Source of the DNA: Mycobacterium lacus
GTDB lineage: Bacteria; Actinomycetota; Actinomycetes; Mycobacteriales; Mycobacteriaceae
Length of the DNA: 64,000 nucleotides
NCBI RefSeq assembly: GCF_010731535.1
Contig: NZ_AP022581.1
Coordinates: 3,977,952 to 4,041,951, forward strand
Reading direction: 5' to 3'
The notes under the pieces are model-generated. The model did not search any database and was not told the DNA's origin. It worked only from the letters and a program-made list of their open reading frames with translations. The stretch's first letter is position 1; every line of letters starts with the position of its first letter. A program made the translations under genes and the position numbers. This document shows, piece by piece, positions 23,742-33,585 of this stretch.

Positions 23742-24826
23742 TGCGTCACCGCCGTGTATCGGTTCGGTGTCACCGGAAGACCAAGCCGTTCGCGCAGCGT
23801 TTCGCCAGCCCGGTAACAGGCGCGAAAACGTCCGGCCCCCTGCAACATCGGCACCACCTGGTCGACGATCACCGCAAGATCGGTAGCGCTGACGGCCGGC
23901 CGTAGCCGCGCGCCGTCGATGCCCAGCCGCTGCCAATCCAGCAGCATGTCCACCAAATCCGTTGCGCTACCGGTAAAGACGAGCGCATCGGACCGGAAGT
24001 CGTTATCGCCGTGGAACGAGACCACCAGGTCGGCGAACACTTTCAGTCGTGATGCCGGTATCTCGGAGAGAATGCTCTCAAGCGACGCCTCGTCCGTCGG
24101 CGTGATGAAGACGACGTCGGCGCTGGCGGCGGCGAACTCATAGGCGGGTGTCGCGTGCGCGAGGGCGGCCACCACGGGCTGGCCCTGCGGCGGACGCGGC
24201 GTGATCGACGGCCCCTTGACCGAGAAGTACTTTCCGGTGAAGTCGATGTAGTGCAGCTTGTCGCGGTCGACGTAGCGCCCGGTGGCCACGTCGCGGATCA
24301 CCGCATCATCCTCCCAGCTGTCCCACAGCCGGCGCACCACCTCGACGCAATCTCGGGCCTCATCGAACAGCTCTTCGGGGTTCACCGACCGGCGACCAAA
24401 CAGGGCAGCCTCGTGCGTCGTCACGCTGACGCGCGCCTGCCAGCCCGCCCGACCATGAGACACATAGTCAAGGGTGGCAATCGATTTGGAGACGTGGAAG
24501 GGCTCGGTGTGGGTGACCGTGGCCACGGGAACCAGCCCGATGTGCCGGGTTAGTGGGGCGATGCGTGCCGCGACAAGCACGGCGTCGGCGCGCCCGGCCA
24601 GTCGACGAGGATCGATCCGTTCGCCGCGCCCGGGTTGCGGCATCAGCGTGTCGTCGATGGTGAGGAAATCCAACAGCCCGCGCTCGGCGGTGGCCGCCAG
24701 GCCCGCCCAATAGTGGCCGCTGAGCACCGACGGCGCGTCGGGGTTTCCGGCCAGCGTGGCGCGCCACGCCTGTGGGCGCCAGCCGTATCCGTCGAGCGCG
24801 ACGGCCAGGTGTAGCTGATCTGTCAT
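23738..24826 (-). CDS. luciferase-like FMN monooxygenase, third type
   Basis: A 362-residue LLM flavoprotein related to the NtaA/SsuD side of the superfamily: L-A-V-A-L-D-G-Y-G-W-R-P at the start, F-L-T-I-D-D-T-L-M, T-H-T-E-P-F-H-V-S-K-S-I-A-T-L-D-Y-V-S-H, W-D-S-W-E-D-D-A and a T-G-K-Y-F-S-V-K-G-P motif near residue 215. The motif Y-F-x-V-x-G-P is shared with DszA/NtaA-type enzymes. ATG 24826 overlaps the GNAT stop by four bases. Together with its neighbours it suggests stepwise oxidation of one class of compounds. Confidence 0.88.
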   Translation of the reverse strand: MTDQLHLAVALDGYGWRPQAWRATLAGNPDAPSVLSGHYWAGLAATAERGLLDFLTIDDTLMPQPGRGERIDPRRLAGRADAVLVAARIAPLTRHIGLVPVATVTHTEPFHVSKSIATLDYVSHGRAGWQARVSVTTHEAALFGRRSVNPEELFDEARDCVEVVRRLWDSWEDDAVIRDVATGRYVDRDKLHYIDFTGKYFSVKGPSITPRPPQGQPVVAALAHATPAYEFAAASADVVFITPTDEASLESILSEIPASRLKVFADLVVSFHGDNDFRSDALVFTGSATDLVDMLLDWQRLGIDGARLRPAVSATDLAVIVDQVVPMLQGAGRFRACYRAGETLRERLGLPVTPNRYTAVTQ

Positions 24827-25302
24827 GCCAGTTCCTTCTGGAAGGCAATCGGGAAGACCGGACCCGCGGCCGGCAGCGGCCCGGGCAGCCGGGTGTATCC
24901 GGTCGCCCGGTAGAGCTCCTCGGCCTCGGGCTGGCGATCGCCGGTCATCAGGTAGACCTTCCGGTAGCCGCGGGCCGCGATCTCGGCCTCCAGCTCGGCC
25001 AACAGCGCTCGAGCGTATCCGCGACGGCGATGCTCGCGGGCCGTCCAGATCCTCTTCAGTTCGGCGGTGTCGGCGTCGAATCTGCAGAACGCGCCGCCCG
25101 TCACCACCTGGCCGTCCAACGTACCGATCAACATGCCGCCGTCCGGGCGCGCGAACTCGGAGGCCGGGCTGCTCTTGAACCACGCGAGCACCGCTTCCGG
25201 GGTGGGGCCGTATCGCTGCGCGTACTCCACGGCCAACTCGGCCAGCAGCGGCTGCGCCAGCGGGTCGGCGAGGGCGGCCGGGACGAAGCGGAGGGGCGTC
25301 AC
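24823..25302 (-). CDS. GNAT-family N-acetyltransferase
   Basis: This 159-residue acetyltransferase has the acetyl-CoA pyrophosphate-binding loop R-R-R-G-Y-A-R-A-L-L (Q/R-x-x-G-x-G/A type), preceded by A-E-L-K-R-I-W-T, and a final A-E-E-L-Y-R-A-T-G-Y motif, all typical GNAT elements. Substrate is unknown. It starts with GTG 25302 and is the first gene of the operon with three LLM monooxygenases, all joined by ATGA or GTGA overlaps. A detoxifying or substrate-trapping role in the same pathway is plausible. Confidence 0.85.
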   Translation of the reverse strand: MTPLRFVPAALADPLAQPLLAELAVEYAQRYGPTPEAVLAWFKSSPASEFARPDGGMLIGTLDGQVVTGGAFCRFDADTAELKRIWTAREHRRRGYARALLAELEAEIAARGYRKVYLMTGDRQPEAEELYRATGYTRLPGPLPAAGPVFPIAFQKELA

Positions 25303-25342
25303 CTCAATGTCTAACGTCTGTGCCTCGGGCGCATTCCCGTGA

Positions 25343-25714
25343 TCAGCGCGGCGAGCGGCGCAGCAGCGTCAGCCCAACGGCCGCTCGCCAGCCGAGCAAC
25401 AGCACGGCGGTGACAGACCCCGCCACCACGATGAAACTCGCCGCCACACCCGCCGAACTGGCCTTGCGCAACACCATGCCGACCGCCACGGTGCACAGCC
25501 AGACGATCACCCCGGTGGGGGCCACCGCCGTGGGCTGCCGCCAGGCCCGGGACACGAGCCATCCGACGACGGTCCCGGTGAGAAACGGCCACGCCGTGAC
25601 CGCGACGCCGGTGATGCTGAGTCCTTCGTCGTGGCTGCGGCGTCCGACGGCACAGAACACCAGCACGGCGACGACGTCTGTGGCGAGCCACGCCAGCCGG
25701 CGCCGCGGTTGCAT
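25343..25714 (-). CDS. DUF3054 membrane protein
   Basis: A 123-residue membrane protein with four hydrophobic segments. The DUF3054 pattern is visible as D-V-V-A-V-L-V-F-C-A-V-G-R-R-S-H, then W-P-F-L-T-G-T-V-V-G-W and G-V-I-V-W-L-C-T-V-A-V-G-M-V-L-R. Function unknown. It is divergent from fadE7 with 35 bp between starts and 40 bp upstream of the GNAT gene on the same strand, so it may head that operon. Confidence 0.8.
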   Translation of the reverse strand: MQPRRRLAWLATDVVAVLVFCAVGRRSHDEGLSITGVAVTAWPFLTGTVVGWLVSRAWRQPTAVAPTGVIVWLCTVAVGMVLRKASSAGVAASFIVVAGSVTAVLLLGWRAAVGLTLLRRSPR

Positions 25715-25749
25715 GCAGCGAGACTACCGGGACGGGGCAGGATTGGGTC

Positions 25750-26946
25750 ATGAGCACCAATACACCGCCCGCCTTTGACCCGTACGACCCGCTCGGGCTC
25801 GACGCGTCGCTATCCGGCGACGAGATCGCGGTCCGCGACACCGTCAGGGGGTTCTGCGCCGAGCACGTCACCCCGCACGTCGCCCGCTGGTTCGAAGACG
25901 GCGATTTACCCGTGGCCCGTGAATTGGCGAAGCAGTTTGGCGAGCTCGGCCTGCTGGGAATGCATTTGCGCGGCTACGGATGTGGCGGCGCGTCCGCCGT
26001 TCACTACGGCCTGGCCTGCCTGGAACTCGAAGCAGCCGACTCGGGCATCCGGTCGCTGGTGTCGGTGCAGGGTTCGCTGGCGATGTTCGCCATTTGGAAT
26101 AACGGCTCCGAGGAGCAGAAGCAGCGGTGGCTGCCGCCCATGGCGGCCGGTGAATTGCTCGGCTGCTTCGGGTTGACCGAACCGGACGTCGGATCCGACC
26201 CGGCGGCGATGAAAACCCGGGCGCGACGCGATGGCTCGGATTGGGTGCTCAACGGCCGCAAGATGTGGATCACCAACGGCTCGGTCGCCGACGTCGCGAT
26301 AGTCTGGGCCGCCACCGACGATGGGAGCGGGGTTATTCGGGGGTTTATCGTCCCCACCGACACCTCGGGCTTCACCGCCAACACCATCCACCACAAGCTG
26401 TCGCTGCGGGCGTCGATCACCAGCGAGCTGGTGCTCGACGACGTACGGCTGCCCGCCGAGGCGATGCTGCCCAACGCGATCGGTCTCAAAGGTCCGCTGG
26501 CGTGCCTGTCGGAGGCCCGCTACGGGATCGTCTGGGGGGCGATGGGCGCGGCGCGGTCGGCCTGGCAGGCCGCGCTCGACTACGCGACACAGCGCACCCA
26601 GTTCGGCCGCCCGATCGCCGGATTTCAGCTGACGCAGGCCAAGCTCGTCGACATGGCCGTCGAACTGCACAAGGGTCAGCTGCTGTCGCTACACCTCGGC
26701 CGGCTGAAGGACAGCGTCGGGCTGCACCCCGAACAGGTCAGCTTCGGCAAGCTCAACAACACCCGGGAGGCGATCAAGATTTGCCGGACCGCTCGAACGA
26801 TACTGGGCGGCAACGGAATATCACTGGAGTACCCGGTCATCCGGCACATGGTCAACCTGGAGTCGGTGCTGACCTACGAGGGCACCCCCGAGATGCACCA
26901 GCTGGTGCTCGGCCAGGCGTTCACCGGCTTGTCCGCGTTCCGGTAG
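25750..26946 (+). CDS. fadE7: FadE7, acyl-CoA dehydrogenase
   Basis: An FAD-dependent acyl-CoA dehydrogenase of 398 residues. It shows F-G-L-T-E-P-D-V-G-S-D-P (FAD signature 1), W-V-L-N-G-R-K-M-W-I-T-N-G-S, R-T-Q-F-G-R-P-I-A and the catalytic Glu in L-T-Y-E-G-T-P-E-M-H. The fold and the L-E-Y-P-V-I-R-H-M-V-N-L-E-S segment are closest to the glutaryl-CoA dehydrogenase branch. It probably works on a short-chain or dicarboxylic acyl-CoA. It is followed after 9 bp by lpqK. Confidence 0.92.
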   Translation: MSTNTPPAFDPYDPLGLDASLSGDEIAVRDTVRGFCAEHVTPHVARWFEDGDLPVARELAKQFGELGLLGMHLRGYGCGGASAVHYGLACLELEAADSGIRSLVSVQGSLAMFAIWNNGSEEQKQRWLPPMAAGELLGCFGLTEPDVGSDPAAMKTRARRDGSDWVLNGRKMWITNGSVADVAIVWAATDDGSGVIRGFIVPTDTSGFTANTIHHKLSLRASITSELVLDDVRLPAEAMLPNAIGLKGPLACLSEARYGIVWGAMGAARSAWQAALDYATQRTQFGRPIAGFQLTQAKLVDMAVELHKGQLLSLHLGRLKDSVGLHPEQVSFGKLNNTREAIKICRTARTILGGNGISLEYPVIRHMVNLESVLTYEGTPEMHQLVLGQAFTGLSAFR

Positions 26947-26955
26947 AACACACGC

Positions 26956-28188
26956 ATGCCAATCTTGCGACGCATCGGGTGTGTGGTTTTCGCGCTTGGG
27001 GTGGTGGCCGGCTGCGGCTCGCCCCGTGTGGCGCCACCGGCCTCGTCACCCGGTGGCTCCGCGGCCAAGGCCGACGCGGTGCTGCGGGTCGTGCGTGACT
27101 TCATGGCGCAGGCCCACCTCAAGGCCGTGATCGTCCGGGTCACCGTCGACGGCAAGGAGATCGTCACGCAGGCCGTCGGCGACTCGATGACTGGAGTACC
27201 GGCCACCACAGACATGCACTTTCGCAACGGCGCGGTCGCGATCTCCTACGTGTCGACCTTGTTGCTCAGGCTGGTCGACGAGAAGAAGCTGAGCCTCGAC
27301 GACAAGCTGTCGAAGTGGTTGCCCGAGTTTCCGCACGCCGATCGGGTCACGCTGGTCCAGCTGGCGCGGATGACGTCGGGCTACCCCGACTACGTACTCG
27401 GCAACGACGCTTTCATCAACGCGTTCTACGCTAATCCATTCCGGCAGTGGACAACTCAAGAGATACTTGCCCAGATTTCGTCCCGGCCGCTGCTGTACGA
27501 CCCAGGAACCAACTGGAACTACTCGCACACCAATTACGTGCTGCTGGGGCTGGCCCTGGAGAAGGCAACCGGTCAGGATATCCCGAAGCTGTTGCAGCAC
27601 TACGTCCTCGCCCCGCTCGGACTGACCGCCACCGCCAACTCCGATACGCCTGACATCCCCCGGCCGGCGCTGCACGCGTTCACGTCGGAGCGGCGCGCGT
27701 TCCTGAAAATCCCTGCCGGAATGCCGTTTTACGAAGACTCGACGTACTGGAATCCGTCCTGGACCATCACTCACGGCGCCATTCAGACGACCAACATCTA
27801 CGACATGGAGGCCAGCGCGGTCGGTATCGGCTCGGGAAGGCTACTCTCGGCGGACTCGTACAAGAAGATGGTGTCGACCGATCTGCGCGGAAAGACACAC
27901 GCCCAACCGGGATGCCCCACCTGCTTCGAGCAAGACAGCGGCTACACCTTCGGCCTCGGGATTGTCATATCGGGCAATTGGCTGATGCAGAATCCGATGT
28001 TCGCCGGATACGCCGCCGTGGAGGCGTATCTGCCGTCGCAACGAGCCGCCGTCGCGGTGGCGGTCACCTACGCCCCCGATGCCTTCGACGAGCAGGGCAA
28101 CTCCCGCAACGAGGCCGACACTTTGTTCCGCAAGATCGGTGCCGAGGTAGCGCCTAACGACGCGCCTCCCATGCCGCCAGGGAGATAG
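26956..28188 (+). CDS. lpqK: LpqK, beta-lactamase-fold lipoprotein
   Basis: Cys20 in V-V-A-G-C marks a lipoprotein signal. The remaining 390 residues have the serine beta-lactamase/DD-peptidase (AmpC-like) fold, with T-L-V-Q-L-A-R-M-T-S-G near 125 and the Y-S-H-T-N-Y-V-L-L-G (YxN) motif near 190. Where these enzymes have F-R-x-G-S-x-x-K, this protein has F-R-N-G-A-V-A-I, so both the nucleophile Ser and its partner Lys are missing. It may bind peptides or cell-wall fragments rather than hydrolyse them. The gene lies between fadE7 and a secreted protein on one probable transcript. Confidence 0.88.
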   Translation: MPILRRIGCVVFALGVVAGCGSPRVAPPASSPGGSAAKADAVLRVVRDFMAQAHLKAVIVRVTVDGKEIVTQAVGDSMTGVPATTDMHFRNGAVAISYVSTLLLRLVDEKKLSLDDKLSKWLPEFPHADRVTLVQLARMTSGYPDYVLGNDAFINAFYANPFRQWTTQEILAQISSRPLLYDPGTNWNYSHTNYVLLGLALEKATGQDIPKLLQHYVLAPLGLTATANSDTPDIPRPALHAFTSERRAFLKIPAGMPFYEDSTYWNPSWTITHGAIQTTNIYDMEASAVGIGSGRLLSADSYKKMVSTDLRGKTHAQPGCPTCFEQDSGYTFGLGIVISGNWLMQNPMFAGYAAVEAYLPSQRAAVAVAVTYAPDAFDEQGNSRNEADTLFRKIGAEVAPNDAPPMPPGR

Positions 28189-28190
28189 CC

Positions 28191-28823
28191 ATGAGACTCA
28201 CACGTCGGATCGTTCTCACTATCGCAGCTTTACTGGGCGTTTCGACGGTGGCTGTGGCGCCGACGGCGGACGGCGACCCCACCGTCACGCTGCCCCCGCT
28301 GACGTCCACCGGCGCTGGCCCGGTCATCGGTGGCGGAGGAGCAGCCCCGGGGATCTCGCAGCAACTGTTTAGCTTCGGCAATCCCGACGTCCAAGAGGCC
28401 GACGGAACGGACGCGGCTCGATTCATCACGGCCGCGGCCGCTGTCGCGAACCGCGACCTCGCCTCCGTCTTCCTGCCGCTGCAGCGGGCGTTGGGCTGCC
28501 AACAGAGCGCCGGCAAACCGGGGACGGGCTTCGGAGCGCGCGCCTACCGACGCACCGACGGGCAATGGGGCGGCGCGATGCTGGTCATCGCCAAGAGTTC
28601 GATCTCGGACGTCGACGCCCTGACCGCGTGCGTCAAGTCCGGTTGGCGCCGGGCCACCGCGGGCACGCCAACTTCGATGTGCAACAGCGGCTGGACCTAC
28701 CCGCCCTTCGCCGATACCCGCCGCGGCGAGGGCTATTTCGTCCTGCTGGCCGGCACGGCCTCGGACTTCTGCGGTACGCCCAACGAGAAGTACCGGAACA
28801 ACGCGAGCGGGTGGCCGAGCTAG
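28191..28823 (+). CDS. secreted protein (Rv0398c-like), unknown function
   Basis: A 210-residue exported protein with an N-terminal signal peptide (R-R-I-V-L-T-I-A-A-L-L-G-V, likely cleavage after A-P-T-A-D or near residue 28), a glycine/proline-rich linker, and a compact domain with cysteines in G-C-Q-Q, T-A-C-V-K, M-C-N-S-G and F-C-G-T-P, which could form two disulfides. ATG 28191 is three bases after the lpqK stop. The convergent 13E12 gene ends on top of its stop codon. Confidence 0.75.
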   Translation: MRLTRRIVLTIAALLGVSTVAVAPTADGDPTVTLPPLTSTGAGPVIGGGGAAPGISQQLFSFGNPDVQEADGTDAARFITAAAAVANRDLASVFLPLQRALGCQQSAGKPGTGFGARAYRRTDGQWGGAMLVIAKSSISDVDALTACVKSGWRRATAGTPTSMCNSGWTYPPFADTRRGEGYFVLLAGTASDFCGTPNEKYRNNASGWPS

Positions 28824-30277
28824 AAGGGCGGTGGGTCGTCGGGATCGGGTGGTGGGCCGTGGGTTTCGGCGAGGGTTGTGACGGCGTGGGCGCTTTGGCG
28901 GGCTTGGTGGTTGTGGTGGCGTTGGGTGGTGATGTAGTGGGCGCGGTTTTGGGCGCGGGTGCTGGTGCGCAGCGGCATCATGGTGGTGCGGTTACCGCGG
29001 CGATCGGCGCGGGCGGTATCGGGTGGGGGTGGGTCGCCGGTGGGGGTGCCCAGGGCGGGGAACAGCAGCGCGCTGCCGGGGGTGGTGACGTAGGTGTGGT
29101 TGTCGGGCAGGGTCCAGATGACCGTGCCGTCGGGCAACTGCCGGTCGCGCCAGCCCCAGAAAGTCTTCATCAAATGATGAAACCTGCATAAACACTTGAT
29201 ATTTGAGGGGTGGGTGGCGCCGCCGTCGGCGAACGCGATCGTGTGGTCGAGATCGCAGTCGCTGGCCGGGCGGTCGCAGCCCGGGGCCCGACACGTCAGA
29301 TCCCGCGCCCGCACAAACGCCGCCAGCGTGGCCGACGGGGTGTAGCCGGGCTCGGCGCCGGGCAAAACCAGCGGGCGCAGCCGAGCGGTGGTGGCCAGCT
29401 CGGCCACCAGCTGCGCCGGGATCAGCCCGTCGGCGCCCAGCAGCGATCCCGGGGCCTGGCCGCGGCCCTCCACGCTGGCCTGCTCGGCGACCACGTGGAT
29501 GACCACCGCAGAGGCCGGACGCGCCCCGGCGGTGCAGTCGGTGCGCCCGCAGCGGCAGCCCAGCCGCTCGGCCCCGGCGGCCAGCACGCCCAGTGCGTCG
29601 GCGCGGCGCTGATCGCGGGTGCGCGGATCGGCGGCACACACCGTGGCGATCAGCGCCTCGAGCCGTTTGTCCACTGCTTGGGCGTCGGTGGCATACAGCC
29701 GCCCCGAGACCTCACCCATGCCGTCCTCGCAGTTGCCGATCCACACCTGCCGATCGCGGGTTCGCTCCCGCACCCGGCGCACCGCGTCCGGGTCGGCCGG
29801 GGCCACGATCCGATCGATCGCGCCGGCCAGCCGGCCCTGCGTCATCGACGGCCAGCGCGCCACCCGCAACCCCAGCTCGGCATCGACGCGGGCCAGCACG
29901 GCCGCGTCGGTGATCAAGTCGGTGCGATACACCAGCGTTTGAAACATCCGGTAGTCGATCTCCCCGGCCCGAAACACCTCGGCCACCTTCGGCAGCCGCT
30001 CGCGCATCGCCAGGGCATACCGCAGGTAACTACCGGCCATCGCCAGGCTGGTGCGAAACGCCGCGGCCACCTCGGCCCCCACCGCCGCCCAGGTATCCAC
30101 CGCCCACTCCGCACACTCCCCCCGCTCGACCCGGCGCAACTCGAACAACTCCCCGATCGCATCCAACCGAGCCGCCGCCGCACGCGCCTCCGCCCGCCCC
30201 GCCACCCGCATCCGCTCAATCAACCCGCGCGACTGGGCGGTGTCGGGCGGCTCAAAATACTCCGCAAGATCGAACAT
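28820..30277 (-). CDS. 13E12-family DUF222/HNH endonuclease protein
   Basis: The 485-residue protein has an N-terminal DUF222 helical domain (residues 1-290) and a C-terminal HNH nuclease motif (T-C-R-A-P-G-C-D-R-P-A-S, D-C-D-L-D-H-T, H-P-S-N-I-K-C-L-C-R-F-H-H) with zinc-binding Cys pairs, then a disordered tail. This is the repetitive 13E12 family of mycobacteria, expressed in the SOS response. The ATG at 30277 lies inside a perfect LexA box, so the extended upstream frame is not used. The protein may act in DNA repair or selfish maintenance; its activity is unproved. Confidence 0.88.
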   Translation of the reverse strand: MFDLAEYFEPPDTAQSRGLIERMRVAGRAEARAAAARLDAIGELFELRRVERGECAEWAVDTWAAVGAEVAAAFRTSLAMAGSYLRYALAMRERLPKVAEVFRAGEIDYRMFQTLVYRTDLITDAAVLARVDAELGLRVARWPSMTQGRLAGAIDRIVAPADPDAVRRVRERTRDRQVWIGNCEDGMGEVSGRLYATDAQAVDKRLEALIATVCAADPRTRDQRRADALGVLAAGAERLGCRCGRTDCTAGARPASAVVIHVVAEQASVEGRGQAPGSLLGADGLIPAQLVAELATTARLRPLVLPGAEPGYTPSATLAAFVRARDLTCRAPGCDRPASDCDLDHTIAFADGGATHPSNIKCLCRFHHLMKTFWGWRDRQLPDGTVIWTLPDNHTYVTTPGSALLFPALGTPTGDPPPPDTARADRRGNRTTMMPLRTSTRAQNRAHYITTQRHHNHQARQSAHAVTTLAETHGPPPDPDDPPPF

Positions 30278-30313
30278 ATGTTCGAGTCTAGCAACCCCAC
30301 CGACACCGGTCGA
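30270..30313 (-). promoter_or_regulatory. SOS (LexA) box and promoter of the 13E12 gene
   Basis: The 16-bp perfect palindrome TCGAACATATGTTCGA (30270-30285) matches the mycobacterial LexA operator TCGAAC-N4-GTTCGA exactly. The start codon is in its centre. On the minus strand a -10 hexamer TAGACT (30285-30290) and a -35 TCGACC (30308-30313) are 17 bases apart, and the first ATG lies 7 bases past the -10. This predicts a leaderless mRNA whose transcription start is covered by LexA. Confidence 0.85.
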
Positions 30314-30523
30314 TTGGCGGGGTCGCGGGTTGTGGACAACTGGCGTCGGCCACCGTGGCGCCCAGGCCCTCGACGAGCCGAGAGTCTTGACCATCGAGCT
30401 CAAGCGATGACATCGAAGACATCGACGAACTCATCGTTGGTGCACAGACCGGGCATGGGCGACGTCGGCCCGGTGGAGTCGTACGGTGTACATGCGCCGC
30501 AGTGACCAGATCCAAGGAGGACC

Positions 30524-31914
<1,391 letters not shown>

Positions 31915-31918
<4 letters not shown>

Positions 31919-33144
31919 TTCAGGGCTTGGTCGATATCGGCGATCAGGTCGTCGGCGCCTTCCAGCCCGACGGAGATGCGAACTACGCCGTCACCGAGCC
32001 CGATCGCGGCACGACCCTCCGGGCCCATCGCCCGGTGCGTCGTGGTCGCCGGGTGTGTGACAAGCGATTTGGCGTCACCGAGGTTGTTGGAGATGTCGAT
32101 CAGCCGCAGCTTGTCCAGGACCTCGAAGGCGCGTTGCTTGGCCGAGCTTTCGGGGGCGTCGAGTTCGAATGTGACGACGGTCCCGCCGCCGGACATCTGG
32201 CGCTTGGCCAGGTCGTACTGCGGGTGCGACGGCAGATACGGGTAGCGCACCCACCGCACCGCGGGATGGCCCTCGAGAAACTCCGCGATCCGGTGCGCCG
32301 AGGAGTTGCTGCGCTCGACCCGAACCGCCAGCGTCTCAAGGCCTTTCAACAGCACCCAGGCGTTGAAGGCGCTCATCGCCGGGCCGGTATGGCGCATCAG
32401 CTTCTGCACCGGACCGTCGATGTACTCCTTGTCGCCGAGGATGGCGCCACCCAGCACCCGGCCCTGCCCATCGATGTGCTTGGTGCCCGAGTACACCACC
32501 ACATCAACCCCGAGCGGAAAGCCCTGCTGTAACAAAGGCGTGGCAAAAACGTTGTCCAGCACCACCTTTGCGCCAGCGGCATGAGCCAGCTCGGTCACCG
32601 CGGCGATGTCCACCAGCGACTGCATCGGATTGGACGGCGTCTCGAAGAACACCGCTCGGGTGGGCTTGGAGGGGTCGGCCAGCGCCCGCTCCCACTGGGA
32701 GAGGTCGTCGCCGTCGACGAAAACGGTCTCAATTCCCCAGCGCGGCAGGATCTCGTTGCATACCACGAAACACGAGCCGAACAGGCTGCGCGCGGCGACC
32801 AAGCGGTCACCGGCCGCCAGCAGGGCGCCCAGTGAGGTGAAGACCGCGGCCATGCCGCTGGCCGTGGCGAACGCCGCCGGGGCGCCCTCGATCAGGCGCA
32901 GCCGTTCCTCGAACATGGTGATCGTCGGGTTGCCGTAGCGCGAGTACACGAAGTGGTCCAGCTCGCCGGCAAACGACCGCTCCGCAACCGCCGCCGACGG
33001 GTAGACATAGCCGGACGTCAAATACATCGCCTCGGCGGTCTCTTCGAACCCCGACCGCAACAACCCGCCGCGGACGCCGATCGTGGCCTGGCCGACGCCT
33101 TCGGGTAGTTCCTTGGGGATGCGGACCGAGGGCTGGTCGGTCAT
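31915..33144 (-). CDS. metZ: MetZ, O-succinylhomoserine sulfhydrylase
   Basis: MetZ makes homocysteine from an O-acylhomoserine and sulfide, a PLP-dependent step of methionine synthesis. The 409-residue protein has the Cys/Met-metabolism PLP motif with the Schiff-base lysine in Y-S-G-T-K-H-I-D-G-Q, plus S-R-Y-G-N-P-T, E-T-P-S-N-P and L-V-T-H-P-A-T-T-T-H. The start ATG overlaps the stop of the rhodanese gene by four bases, linking sulfane sulfur handling to sulfhydrylation. Confidence 0.95.
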
Positions 33145-33566
33145 GACTGTTTCCAGGGCAACCCGACCGCGCGCCAGCCGGTTGCTCCTCGATGACCCGC
33201 GGAGTCGAGGTGCCCTTCGAACCCGTCCAGCACGTTGTAGGACGGACAGATGCCCGCCTCGGTCGCGACCTCGGCGGCGCCGATGGAGCGGTTGCCCGAG
33301 CGACAGATGAACACCACCGGCCGCTCGTCCTGACCGACGTTGATCGGCGGGATCCGGTCCTGCAGTTCGGCGAGGAAGTTGTCGTTGCGCGCCCCGTCGG
33401 ACGTGTTCCACTCGACGTACACCACGTCGCGGCCGAGGCTGGACAAATCGGGCACACCGACGAAGCGCCATTCCGCGTCACAGCGCACGTCGACCAGCAC
33501 CGCCCGCGGGTTGTCGCTGAGCATCTTCCACGCCTCAAGTGGCGTGATGTCTCCTGCGTAGCTCAC
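33141..33566 (-). CDS. rhodanese-domain sulfurtransferase (Rv0390-like)
   Basis: A single-domain rhodanese of 141 residues: V-L-V-D-V-R-C-D-A-E-W near the start, Y-V-E-W-N-T-S, and the active-site loop with the persulfide-carrying Cys, I-C-R-S-G-N-R-S. It could supply reduced sulfur for MetZ, to which it is coupled by a four-base overlap. The GTG at 33566 is 19 bp after the end of purT. The open frame extends further upstream, but inside purT. Confidence 0.9.
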   Translation of the reverse strand: MSYAGDITPLEAWKMLSDNPRAVLVDVRCDAEWRFVGVPDLSSLGRDVVYVEWNTSDGARNDNFLAELQDRIPPINVGQDERPVVFICRSGNRSIGAAEVATEAGICPSYNVLDGFEGHLDSAGHRGATGWRAVGLPWKQS

Positions 33567-33585
33567 TAGCGTGAGTCTCGCATAC

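Noticed and set aside
26956..28188. annotation of LpqK as an active beta-lactamase
   Set aside because: The SxxK catalytic Ser and Lys are replaced.
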